A stretch of DNA of 64,000 nucleotides from Grammothele lineata. Taxonomy: Eukaryota > Basidiomycota > Agaricomycetes > Polyporales > Polyporaceae. The position numbers were made by a program, and so were the translations under genes. Position 1 is the first letter of the stretch, and each line of letters starts with the position of its first letter. The notes beneath the pieces are model-generated. The model was not told the origin of the DNA. It did not search any database and saw nothing but the letters and a program-made list of their open reading frames with translations. The stretch covers positions 231,809-295,808 of the forward strand of contig NDFF03000328.1 of the NCBI GenBank assembly GCA_002150815.3, written 5' to 3'. Of the stretch, positions 1 to 11,026 are shown in pieces.

Positions 1-3000
1 TGAAAGGCGCCGCAAGACGTTTGGGCGCTTTCAATAAGTACCGGGTTATATCAGCCGCGCGCCGATTCTGGGCTAGCCTGGTATCGTCGAACGTGTCATG
101 TAAATTAATTCTGTAAAATACATGGCATGTGGGGCGAGTAGGCGTATCAGGCGCCCGAACTCGCCTCCTCCTCCCGATGCGATGCGGAAGGCTGCGTCGC
201 GTTGATCTGGGCTTCCGCGGGCTGTTGCGCCAGGTAAAGAGAGAAGGCGTTGACAACCTTATACCGGGATGAGGCTGTCATGCCTTGCGTTCATCGTGCT
301 GTGCATTGTACATTTTGGGCTGTGTTTTGTGGTCTGGCGTCCCAGTACCTTGTCCAGGGGCCTGTAGATGCGGCAGTGCACTGGTTGTGGACTTATCATG
401 ATCTTATCACCAGAATTATGTGCCTCCTCCGCATGACTAAGTATTATGGCGTGCTCCTACCGATCACACATAGCGCATCTCTCCCCTACTATTTTACCGC
501 AGTGGACATATGTACAACTGCCCTCCGAAAGCGTCTCGGTAGCTCTTATATCGTAGCTTATTCCGAAGTACTTACTGATCAAGTTGATTTGAAGCTCAGA
601 GGTATTTCGTACTCTGTGCAATGTGACTAATCACGGGCCCTCGACTGAGCGACAGAAGGGCTTGGTGCGATACCACACGTACCTTGACAGTTCACCGCAA
701 CGGCCCAGCAAGACGAGAGAGAAGTGAAGAGGTTGTGTCGCGCCAGCGGCGATCGAATTGCTCACGTGTTAGCATTGGATCCAGGTTTAGACGCTGGCGG
801 CGGTTGCTGGAGGTTATGGGCGCTTACCAGCATCAATCCCTTTTCCCCCTCGCCTTTGCGTCCCTGTCTTACGCTACAGTATCTGGCCGCGCAACATTCG
901 ATCTTCTCTCTACCTTCGTTGCCATGTAAACGAGCTCAAACTCTTCCTGAGTTCGAGTCGTTCGCAGTCCAAGATCGTGACGAAGATCACTCCTCAAGCC
1001 GCGGATAGCGACACGAGAACAGCTGTGGACTTGAGGGCGCGGTGCGTACTGTTTCATAAACCTCTCCTCCCTTCTTTTGTCACGGCGTCGTGGTATCTAT
1101 GTACGTTATAACGTCTGAAAGTCGTTTGTCCCTGATGCGGCGAAAATGGGGGTGGTAGGGAAGGAGGCTCTCTCGAGTCAGGGGGATATCATTGAGCTAG
1201 GACACACTTGATCCCTTCCATACCCCTTCAGCACTGGCAGTCATAACGCCTCCCCCCTCTCGAGGTAGTTTGCCGTACGTACTTGGAGAGCTGGTCCCTT
1301 AGCATGGACCGTGAACAGAGACTGCTGCATTAGTCGAATAACTCATCGCATGACTGTACTTGACTGCCGGACGTATAAGGTCAGATGGATATCCGGATAC
1401 TTCTCGCGAAGAAGCAGGCAACCGTTAGAACGCCCATCCGGTGCTCATGAGCGCGGCCCCGGTTGTCCGGGTCCTAACGTCAGCGAACGCACTGTACAGC
1501 CATGCCGCGGAGGCAGATCGCTATATGTCCTGGGTGCAGGATGATGTCGCAATTTGTTTAGAGCTGCTTGTTGCGCTGTGTCTTGTCGTGAATATCGCAT
1601 CTCTATTGATATACTTGGGGAACACATTGTATGCCTGCTAGAAATATTTAATTTTCGATGCCCACACGTTCAGGTGTATAGCTACTACAACCTTTAATCT
1701 GTCCGATGCTTACACTTCTCTACTTCCTAGGTTCCGTTGTCCATCACTCCGGCGCCCCGCTTGGCGTCTTTTCTCAGAACTCTCGACAGCTCAGACGCCT
1801 TCCCCCACCTTGCTTCTCGGGCGGTTATACGACCCACGGCCCGCAACCAGCTACTTCGCCAAATCTGCATTTGAGCAATTCCAGGCATGCTTGACAGGAC
1901 TCGCAGTTCCCGCAAGCTCCTAGTACCGTAATCTTGGGTGTCGGTGCATACCGGAAGCCGACCTCTCCCGTAAGTCCCTCGTTTGACGCTGTTTTTGTTC
2001 TTCCGGTTGAATGGTTCGTTGAGGCAAGGGGAGAAGCGGTGAAATAGGGGCAGGGAGCTGGACGTGCCAATGGCGGAGTCCAGGCTATGTTTTCTCAGAA
2101 TTGTTTGGACCATGATGAACATCGTGCATCGAAGTCGCAGGCCCGGAGATCCGCCAGTCGCACCGGCGGGTCTCGGGCTCTTTCGCGGGCGCAGCTGGAT
2201 ATTCCATAGGCTGAGACGAGAACGCAGTTCAGCCAGCCCGTATGCGGCGGCGCGGTAAGAATCACCAACGTATACGGCCACCATGGGTTTCACGGACCGA
2301 TCGTGGCACAATGGCACGGCGCTCATCGAAGTTCTTCTCTCCCGCTCTCAGACGCTAGTCCTTGTTTGGACCGTCCAGAGGCCTATATGCTCGACGAAAC
2401 ATCGCTCCCCAGCCGTCTCCCTCCCGTATCGACTGTAGCGGTGTTTTATGGGCGTACAATATCACGACACATACGAAAGTAATGCTGGAAACTCATGCGC
2501 CGTCTTTGCTCAATTTCCTAGGGGTTTTCGACTTAGCAACATACTGCGGTGCCAGAAGGATGGCTGCGTAAGCCATGGACCCACAATTCCCTGCCCCCGT
2601 GGTCCTCCGGCGTCACTGTCTTCCCAGCGAAGGTTCCGTCCATGTGCTCCCGTTGGGCTGATGCGGTACGCCCCGTTTTCCTTCACAGCTTCGTGTGAAT
2701 TGCTGACCATCGGCCTGCTATTGTCAATACGTGATACCAGTGCTTCTGCTCCCGGTTTGGTTAGTTCACCTAATGCGATCGCTACAGGATCTCGCAAAGG
2801 GGGTTCTCGACACTCGCAGAAGGCTACGTACATCATGCTTCTTCGCGTTTCAGACATGCAGACCGGGGCGCAGATTGAAGCGTACGCCTCAGTTTACTTA
2901 CTATTTTCGGTTCGTAGCTGAAAGACGAAGGGCAGTGTCCTTGTGCCAATGCACCAGTTGCGCGTACCTGGGTTTACCATACTTTGTCTATATAAGCACT

Positions 3001-3138
3001 CTCCCCGACACCCCCATCTTCACCCCACAACCACCACGACCACGATCACGACTACTTCGTCTTCGACTTTCGCATCTGCGAAACCTATCTTGACTTTCGA
3101 CTTCGACCAACACTCATTGCATTGCGACAAGTTGTACC
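1..3138. other. Gene-poor stretch, no recognised gene
   Basis: I see no recognisable protein family here on either strand. The longest open frames, 126 aa on plus at 250-630 and 199 aa on minus at 1727-2326, have no domain I can name, no repeat structure and no clear splice partners. The last 150 bases form the promoter and CT/CA-rich leader of the DUF6699 gene that starts at 3139. Confidence 0.5.
2989..2996 (+). promoter_or_regulatory. TATA box of the DUF6699 gene at 3139
   Basis: TATATAAG lies 143 bases before the ATG. It is followed by a pyrimidine/CA-rich leader without ATG, the usual look of a strong basidiomycete promoter. The same octamer precedes the DUF6699 gene at 43107-43973. Confidence 0.6.
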
Positions 3139-4527
3139 ATGTCATCGAACCGCATTCACACCAATCATTACCCCCGCTTCCCTGGCCAAATAGGCCCGGC
3201 CGTCAACGCCGCGACGGATAATCCTATCCCTCACCCTCCACCCCAACATCGTGCTCGCATGAGTGAGCGCCGTCAAGAGTACACGGTCTACAGCACCGCG
3301 CCGGCGAACGAGGTCAGGAGCGAGTCAGGCTTAACTGTACCGGGCGCCCCGCTTCTTGGCCCTCGTTCTCTCCCGGGCACGCCCGCTCAACAGCAAGGCG
3401 ACCTGCCGTCCCAGGACACCGACGCGTCGACGCAAGGCTACGGTGGTGGAGAACGCCCGCACGCCAACCCCGCGAACGCGCAGGCGGATGCCTACATCAG
3501 TGCCGCCGGCGCACACGCTCACACGTTCACGGTGGACGTCGGGGCGCAGGCACGATCCTCGGCATCCGCGTACTTGCACGGCATGGACGCACAAGCCCCG
3601 ACGCACCGACACGGCCCGGCGCAGCCTCCTAGGGCTAGCGGTGGAGACGCCCAAGGTCTGCTTCTCCAGATTCCCACCTCTGTCGACCACACCCCGACCG
3701 AGGCCAATAGAGCGCACCGCCGCCTCTCGACGACCGCCCCTCCCCCTCTCCCCATCAGTGTCCCCCAGCATGCCCGCCGCGGCTCGGACCTCGACAGGAG
3801 CCCCGCCAGCTCACCCGCGGATAGCGACCGCTCGTCCTTCTCCTACCGCTCCGAGCACAGCGACCTCGTCGGTCCATTCGCCGCCATGCAGATGTCCGGG
3901 AGCGGGAACGGACCGAACGCGGCCATGTTGGCTCCGGGCTCGCGATCTACTAGGGGCCACCACCGCTCCTCCTCGTCGGTCTCTTCCTATGAGGCTCAGC
4001 CGTCTCCCCCTCCGCCGTATGCTGCCAATTCGTCCTCTCCCACCTCCGCGTTGGATCTCCTGGCTTTCCCCATCATTTGGGATCTACGCACCACCCGTCT
4101 CAGGGAACTCGCGTTCTCTCCGGAGCAGAAGAAGGCGTTGAAGGCGCCGGCATTCCCTTCGAACCCGCTCAAGGAATGCGAGCTCTACTTCGGCCCTCCC
4201 ATGGTCGTACGCGGGGTTTCCGCCAATCCTGACGAATGGACGGCCTCGCTGGCATCGGTCCACGGGGGCCCACTCACCGTGGAAGACATCCTGGTCGCGA
4301 TTGAACGCGAGCTGTACAAAGTGGCCGACGACATGACCCTGTACGAAGACCATCCTCGCTACGACGATGCCGTCAAGGAACGCCCTGAGCGGCTCCAGGG
4401 CCCCAATGATGCCCTGTCGGGGATGCTTCGATACGTCGACCTCTACCCGGAGGGCCAGTGCGTCTTCCGCGGGTTACGCCCGCGGCGCAGGGCCGGAGAG
4501 GGTGTCTTTGACGTCTGCATCGCCTAG
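3139..4527 (+). CDS. DUF6699 domain protein, paralogue 1
   Basis: A single-exon gene encoding 462 aa. The first 300 or so residues are low-complexity, rich in Ser, Pro, Ala and His, and look disordered. The C-terminal 150 residues hold the DUF6699 fold: a first strand with IIWDLRTT, a central LTVEDILVAIEREL helix, then RYVDLYPEGQCVFRGLRPRR. DUF6699 is a fungal family, mostly basidiomycete, of unknown function, usually with one globular domain at the end of a disordered tail. The closest relative in the window is the gene at 35494-36834, which has the same architecture and is also intronless in its coding part. The start ATG was chosen because the paralogue begins in the same way (MSSxR) and a TATA box lies at the right distance. 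An intron (4528-4586) begins directly after the stop codon TAG. Function unknown. Confidence 0.85.
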   Translation: MSSNRIHTNHYPRFPGQIGPAVNAATDNPIPHPPPQHRARMSERRQEYTVYSTAPANEVRSESGLTVPGAPLLGPRSLPGTPAQQQGDLPSQDTDASTQGYGGGERPHANPANAQADAYISAAGAHAHTFTVDVGAQARSSASAYLHGMDAQAPTHRHGPAQPPRASGGDAQGLLLQIPTSVDHTPTEANRAHRRLSTTAPPPLPISVPQHARRGSDLDRSPASSPADSDRSSFSYRSEHSDLVGPFAAMQMSGSGNGPNAAMLAPGSRSTRGHHRSSSSVSSYEAQPSPPPPYAANSSSPTSALDLLAFPIIWDLRTTRLRELAFSPEQKKALKAPAFPSNPLKECELYFGPPMVVRGVSANPDEWTASLASVHGGPLTVEDILVAIERELYKVADDMTLYEDHPRYDDAVKERPERLQGPNDALSGMLRYVDLYPEGQCVFRGLRPRRRAGEGVFDVCIA

Positions 4528-4586
4528 GTAAGCCACATCCCGGCGAATCGTAACCCAACATTACTGACATAGCTTCAAGTTGACAG
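4528..4586 (+). other. 3' UTR intron abutting the stop codon
   Basis: GTAAGC follows the TAG stop directly. A branch-like TTACTGAC and the acceptor GACAG at 4586 close a 59-nt intron of normal size for this genome. Paralogues at 22850, 35494 and 45379 also carry a 5' splice-site consensus touching or overlapping their stop codons. Confidence 0.5.
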
Positions 4587-7292
4587 GGCCTGCGCGGATA
4601 CGCCGCCTCATCCCACTCTCTTTATACACTACGATTATGTTTGGACAATTTCCCGCTCTCGTGCCCTGTACGCAGGGTGCGGTCGAGAGGGCCTATTCGA
4701 TTCCGGCACGAAGCATCATGTCGTCTCCCCCAAGCACGATCATCTGTGTATCAGTAGCATCTCCTCTCCTCACACTCAGTCTCGGACTCTGTCTGTTGTA
4801 TCAGCGTTTCCTCCTCTCTCTCCCTTCCCCTTCCAGTTCTACTCCTCTTCTTTTCCTCCTCTTCTTTTCCCTTGACGGGCCTTTTCATTGTCTCCTCGGG
4901 CGTCAGGCCCTCCCCCTCATTTAGTTCGGATGTGCTATACCCCTGCATGCGCTCGTGCGCTCTCGCTCCTCGTATACCTCTCTATATAGATATCTATACG
5001 AGTACTGTAGTGGCTACCTACTTAGTATAGCATAGCTCTCCGTAACTCCTCATCAGTACCTATCTGTACTAGTTGAGTTTTTATGACCACAACGATGTTA
5101 TGTACCAGAGCATTGTGTGAGGTTTTGGCCTGAAAGTTGAACGCGATACTTAGTCGACCCAGTCAGCGCCCGTGTTTGTCCGGCAGCGCGCTCGCGTCTT
5201 CCACCGTTACCACCATCTTCAGCTGATCGTTAGACAAACGTTCTCGTCTTTCGTCCTCAACCACTCAGACAAGGCATGAAGACAGGCGCAGTGCCACATC
5301 AAGGAAAGATCTGTGGACTCGGAGGTGGGTCGTAGGATGTTGACGATCGATGTCGGGACGGCGGAAGCTGCTGCTGGTACGTCGAGACGTCTCTGCAACC
5401 TCCGTGGTAAATCTAACACTCCCTCTCGGCCCTAGATCCTCGCTGCACATCCCGCATGCGTAGCTAGAAACGCCTTCAACCAACCCTCAACATCCCGCGA
5501 CATAACCATCTCAACAGCGGATCGCGCCCGTCTGAGACACGCCTCCAACGCGTGTTCAACTCCAACACGGACCTACATCTCCGCTTCTCCCTCCCGCGAA
5601 TCCCTCACACGCACGCGTGATCTGGCAAGTATGAAGCCGAAGCATCCTCGCGCGTTCCGGACTCCGCGGCCCTCGAGACCGAGCGCGGCGCTGTGCAGGG
5701 CCAATCAAATTCGCAAATGAGGATCGCGATCTATGCATTGTCTCCGCCCACGGCGTGGCGCGCCCTCGGGCTTTCGGAACCCGGGCCCGGTCGAGGCAAT
5801 GAACAACTCCACGCGCAGGCACATCCCGTCGCCGGAAAGAGATTGCCTTCGGATAGTGTTTGAGGCACGGCAGAGGATGTCGCGACAGGAGCGAGCATTT
5901 TGAACGGTCTTTGGTATGTGTACTTTCGCTCCTCGTTATCTGATCGATACTTATGTGTTTGTTACGTACGGGCAGTCTGGATTCTGGAATGCTGTTGCTG
6001 TCGACTCTTCCACCTTTCAAGACGAAGTCGCTCCTCTATCCCTGTGACCGTCGGCCATAACCCTATACGCCGCATGTCCTGAAATCACCCACACAATCTC
6101 CTTAAAGCCACTCATCGGAGCACCTTAAGTGAATTCCTACGACGCCCTCTGGTCACTCCTGGCGCCAGATGCTCGGATCGGACTCGCGATATTGATGCTT
6201 CGGATTCCTCTGAGGAGATCGGCATTCGTACCCACCGGAGCAGCACTCCTGAGTCACCCGCATCACCCAACAGGGTAGGCCTCCGAAACCTCTCCAACAA
6301 CATATTCCATGTAGACCCCATGCAGTTTTCATATCAGTGCTGAAGCGCGTTACAGTCTGACAGCGTTGGGAGGTAGCCCGCTTTGAATTTCCGGCGAAAT
6401 CTTCGTATCACCCTGAGAGACGCACCTCTATACACACCTATACCATGCATGAAACCTGTATCTACCGGTGATAGAATACTTATGGACATGTGGAGGAGAT
6501 TGTGCCGGCGTGAGCAGTGTTCGGACTCCTTCGGAGCTGGAGCATGTATGCGTTAGATTCGACCTTTGGCGCTCAACTCGAGTCTTGATCTCAACACGTT
6601 TCGACGACCACCATGATGTTCACTTTATGCCTCGCTCTCCGACCTGCTGCTATTCTCAAGCCGTGATGTTTCTTGTGTCGTTATCTCCGGCCCTGTTGTT
6701 ATGGAATACGTGATGTGGAACGCGGGGACTAGGTAGGAGGTATGTCTACATTGCATCATCTTCTTCGTGCACTCAACGTGCCTGTGTTTCGCTATATGCG
6801 CGTTCTCCATTGGCGAACTGTCAATAGTCGCCCATCAGCATCTGCGCAATGTCTTTTGCATTGCTAGAGATGCTTTTTTCGCCACCGGCTCGAACAATCC
6901 ATGGGCCCTTTTGTAGCGCGTCTTCATGGAAGTTCAAGGGATCGTCGTGTTGGGTCACCATGTTTCCTCGATTGCCTTGTCCGCCTGCTCTCCGCAAATT
7001 GTCAAGGCGCATTACTATGGCGTAGGCACGGAATCGAAATGGGCATTGGGATGGCTGCTGGTGAGTTTCTACGGTCCAGCCCTCGTCCCCCCAGCCTCCA
7101 TGCCCAGACCAACTCAGCAGGTGCGGGCCGGCTGTGTTCCGACCTGTGACGCCATACTCTCCAAGTGGCAAGAGATATACAGAGCAAGGCTATCCCCAAC
7201 ATCCTTCGCGAACGCGCCGCAGCACTTGACGAGCGCGTCTGGAACCCATACGCAACGACGCCCTAGTGTTCAAGGAGACCTTCCGATACAAT
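4587..7292. other. Intergenic: 3' UTR, pyrimidine-rich tract, unassigned gene-like frames
   Basis: The first 450 bases are the 3' untranslated region of the DUF6699 gene, including a CT-rich tract near 4790-4900. At roughly 5430-5730 and 6125-6340 the plus strand has open frames without stops that read like Ser/Thr/Pro/Arg-rich fungal exons, but they have no clear start and match no family I know. On minus a 116-aa frame (6821-7171) is also open. These may be relics or exons of an unrecognised gene. I cannot assign them. Confidence 0.35.
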
Positions 7293-9185
7293 ATGCGTAA
7301 AGCTCTCGGAGGCATCAAAGCTCGACTCAAGGAGGCGACTCGCAGCCCGTCTCCCACACCTGCCGCAACCCCTCCAGTTGGAACGAGCCACCTATCGGAG
7401 CAGTATCGTGTCGAAGCGGACTTGTACCGGTATCGGAAGCAGCGAGGTGTCAATCTAGGTGCGTGTAGTCTTGCCTTTCCCCCATTTCTCAACGGTGCCC
7501 TTAACGAGCACATAGGATCTTGGTTCGTTCTGGAGCGATGGATCTCGGAGACCCCATTTCGATCGGCTCAAGCACCAGCCCAAAGCGACTTAGACGTAGC
7601 AAAGGGCGACAATGCGAGGAAGATCCTGGAGCAGCATTGGGACAGTTGGATCACGGAGGACGACTGGAAATGGCTTTCGGAGAAAGGAATCAACACTGTT
7701 CGCATTCCGGTGAGTGAACACTATGAGTTCTGCGCATACAACCCCTTTCGTTATGATCCAATTGCCTCTATCGAGTATCCATGCTGACTGGATATCTCAG
7801 ATCGGGTACTATCACATAAGCGGTGCCACCTCCAGTGTCATCCACGGCACCGATTTCAGCGGTCTTGGACCAGTCTTCTCGTGGGCATGGACCCGAATCC
7901 TCAACTGCCTGGCGATGGCATATCGATACGGAATTGGCGTGCTTTTTGGTCAGTTAACGGCGTCCGCTACAATGCACCCTTCTCACTCAAAGTCTGTGAC
8001 GCATAGACCTCCATGCTGCTCCTGGGAAACAGAACCACGATTCCCACTCAGGAACGTCTCTAAAACCGTCGTTCTTCGAAGACCAGAGCAACATGACACA
8101 TACCATCCAAATCCTCACCACGTTCGTCACCCACATCCTCTCTTTCGCGCGTACGCACAACCCTCCACTCCACAACCTTGTCGGTATCGAGCTCCTCAAT
8201 GAGCCTCAACCCGGCGCACGCAGCGATGCCCTCAAAGATTGGTACCTCACCGCGTTCCGTGCGATTCGCGCGCTTGACCCCGATCTTCCTCTCTACATCA
8301 GCGACTGCTGGCAAACCGAGCAGTACGCCATGTTCGTCAAGAACGCTGAGACGCCCTTCGTCGCGCTCGACCACCACCTCTACCGCTGCTTCACCAAAGA
8401 AGACATCTCCACTCCCGTGGCGGAGCACTCCCGCCGGCTACGCGATCGCGGGAACGGCGCGCCAGCAACGTTCGCGCGGGTAGCGAGCGAGCTGGCGAGT
8501 GCGGGCGGCGCGCTCATCGTGGGCGAGTGGTCCGCGGCGCTCAATCCCAGATCGTTGCACGGGGTGGAAGACGAAGCCGCGGCGAAACGCGACTACGTGG
8601 AGGCGCAGCTCGAGCTGTTCGAGGCCCACTGCGCAGGCTGGTTCTTCTGGACGTACAAGAAGGGGCGGGGCGGGGATACGGGTTGGGCGTTCCGGGACGC
8701 GTTCGAAGCGGGGGTCTTCCCTGACGATTTGGGCCGGACGACGTACGACACCGTGCGCAGGCAGGGTGGCCGGGAGCAACGGAAAGCGGAGGCAGGACGC
8801 AGCGCGCTGGGTACGTTGTTTCCGTCAACATGCCTTTGGTTCGGATGGCGCTGACGATAATCACTCCCCGGTAGAACTGCACCAGTCGTACTGGGAGCAG
8901 TACCCAGGCCACTATGAACACCAGCGGTTCGTCGACGGATTCACCATCGGTTGGGACGACGCTGTTATGTTCGTGTCAAGTGGCCAGGAGTTGGGGTTTG
9001 TGGGACCGTGGATGAAGCGACGGACTAGGGAGCATATCATACAGAAGGGTAACAGGAATGTCTGGGAGTTCGGTAAGTGCCCGTCACTGCCATTCAGTAT
9101 TCAATGGGTGCGCTGATACGAGCATCTATCAGAACACGGTTTCAATCAGGGACTACAGGCTGCGATGAAGGACATGTTGGTCTAG
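7293..9185 (+). CDS. Glycoside hydrolase family 5 (subfamily 9-like) exo-beta-1,3-glucanase
   Basis: Six exons: 7293-7458, 7516-7709, 7801-7948, 8007-8810, 8875-9072, 9133-9185. All junctions are GT-AG and all phases agree, giving about 520 aa, a normal length for fungal GH5_9. After a short charged N-terminus comes RGVNLGSWFVLERWI, the start of the TIM barrel. Then follow RIPIGYYHISG, a DLHAAPGKQN segment restored only when the 58-nt intron at 7949-8006 is removed, LLNEP with the acid/base Glu near residue 235, HHLYRCF, and GEWS with the nucleophile Glu near residue 343. Enzymes of this family remove glucose from beta-1,3-glucan ends and act in cell-wall remodelling. I see no classical signal peptide, as in the intracellular-type basidiomycete members. 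ATG 7293 starts the N-terminus expected for the family. The gene is intact and converges on the membrane-protein gene at 9479. Confidence 0.9.
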
Positions 9186-9478
9186 CACAAACGTCCTTTA
9201 GCAATATGCCCGATTTGGATACAACTACATCAACGATCCTATTGTACATATCACAGCTCATATGATACACTGATGTATGGTATGTTCAACACTGTTCAGC
9301 ACGGGAATAGTCCATGGTAGAACTACCTCGTGTAGTCTAGCAAAGTAAAAGGTATCTATACGTGTATAATGAGTAACACATTCGTGCGCTGGTTGATATG
9401 AACGTCTATTCCACGTAGGGGTGCAATCAGGCAGGCCTCTGCAGAATTGCAAACGAACTTTCTTCGCCATCAAACGGA

Positions 9479-10159
9479 TCAATAGGGCTTGGTGTGCGCA
9501 TCCTGCGGCTACCAAATAAGTTTAGAATTCTGTCCTGTTATCATAACACCAGATCAATTTACTCACCTGCATAAAGCCTCCAGGTTGAGGGGCTCCTCCG
9601 TATCCTTGCGTCGGCGGCGGGCCCTGAGGCGCCTGGTACGCAGGTGCTGCCGCCGTGTTCCACCCGCCTTGAAGCCCTGGTCCCATAGTCCCGGGTCCGG
9701 CGGCGGCCTCTTGCGGCCCAGCATTGTTGAACCCAGCCCCGGCGCCGGTAGTGGTAGAGTTGATGCCGCCTGTACGACCGAATCCCCCGAACCTGCCGAA
9801 CCTGCCTCCGCCGACTCCTCCAGCCGCGGGATATGTCGTACCAGCCATCCCGGCGCGCTGGCGCCGACGCCTGAGGAGACAGAGGCAACAGAGGAGAAAG
9901 AGGGCGAGTAGAACGACACAACCTGTAGAGGAAGAAGTCAGACTCCTAGCAGAAGACAACATTACGCGTACGGTACGGCCGGCGCACCTATGACGATACC
10001 CGCTATGGCACCTGCGGCAAGCCGGCCAGCCGTCCCACGTGACGAACTTGATCCTCCACTTCTCAAATCTTCATTCCCGGGAACATCTTGGGCCACCGCG
10101 GAGCATGCTACTATTGAGATAGCAGCTAGGGTGAGTGCGGCTCGGGAAGTGGTAGGCAT
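9479..10159 (-). CDS. Secreted-pathway single-pass membrane protein, function unknown
   Basis: Three exons on minus: 10159-9988, 9922-9567 and 9508-9479, with 65- and 58-nt GT-AG introns and matching phases. The protein begins with a signal peptide (MPTTSRAALTLAAIS, then a VACSAVAQ cleavage region), then a short Ser/Gly-rich lumenal segment. A transmembrane helix follows, formed across the first intron (AGAIAGIVIG joined to CVVLLALFLLCCLCLL), with a stop-transfer RRRRQR. The rest is a cytosolic tail rich in Gly, Phe-Gly-Arg and Pro-Gln. The small last exon adds about nine residues before TGA. This architecture (signal peptide, one helix, Gly/Pro-rich cytosolic tail) is common in basidiomycete genomes, but the function is not known to me. 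Confidence 0.75.
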
Positions 10160-11026
10160 TGTGAAAGTAGATGCAAGGGTGCAGTGAGGGAGGAAGTACG
10201 TTCACATTGCAGAGCATCGGGCATTTTATGTCTGCTCTTTTACCCCACCTTGTCAAAGTGGAGCGAATCATCAATCCTATAGTAGCCCCGGGGCCACCGT
10301 CAACGCTCTCAGTAGCCCGGGGAGCGCGGTCAATCCTGACGTCTGTGAATTGATCAACGTCATGGCTTCAAGCCAGGGTTGTTGGAGCCTCGTATAACAG
10401 GAAGCACAGATGCCAAGTGCATAGCAGTCTATGCGTGAGGCTCAGGAGGAAGCTGTGATGGCGAGGAAAGGCAGGATGGAACATATAGCGATAAGTGGTC
10501 TAATATATTGTCAGCAACTCTCACAGAAGCCATTTCACACCAAATCATTGGCTACTCAGTAGTGTTGATTCTCAGATTTGAAGAAAAAATCATCATGATT
10601 CAAGAGTAGTTTGCATACCTCGAAAGAATTCGTGGCTGCACGGAGTCATGATTGTATAGTGGAGCGGAGTTGGAGGTAAGAGAGCATGAGGCCCCGTCGA
10701 CGTCATCCACATCTGGGATCCGGCCCCTACCGGGCGCCAAAGAGGCTTTTCGGCTTCGACGATATGCTCACGAATTCGTTCGCTCGACGAGCTGCGACAA
10801 TCTTCCGTGGTCGGCGGTAGTGGGCGACATAGAGTGAACGTACGGACATCCTGCTGAATGTAGAGCTAAAAAGCAAATGCATCGTACTATAGACGGGTAG
10901 CAAGGAAGGGACGGTTCTGATTACATCTACATGTACTGTACATTACGGCCAGTCCGGTTCTAAAGTATCCAAAACAAACGTACGATATCCCATGATAAAT
11001 TACAACGACGGCCACGATGCGCCCAC
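10160..11026. other. Intergenic between polymerase gamma 3' end and membrane-protein start
   Basis: 867 bases with no family-level coding signal. It should hold the promoter of the minus-strand membrane-protein gene and the 3' UTR of the polymerase gene. I see no clear TATA box or repeat. Confidence 0.4.

Noticed and set aside
1727..2326. 199-aa frame on minus with an ATG start
   Set aside because: No domain, no codon or composition signal and no neighbour logic; kept only as part of the gene-poor stretch.
6821..7171. 116-aa minus frame before the GH5 gene
   Set aside because: No family and no acceptable splice model; it may be chance.
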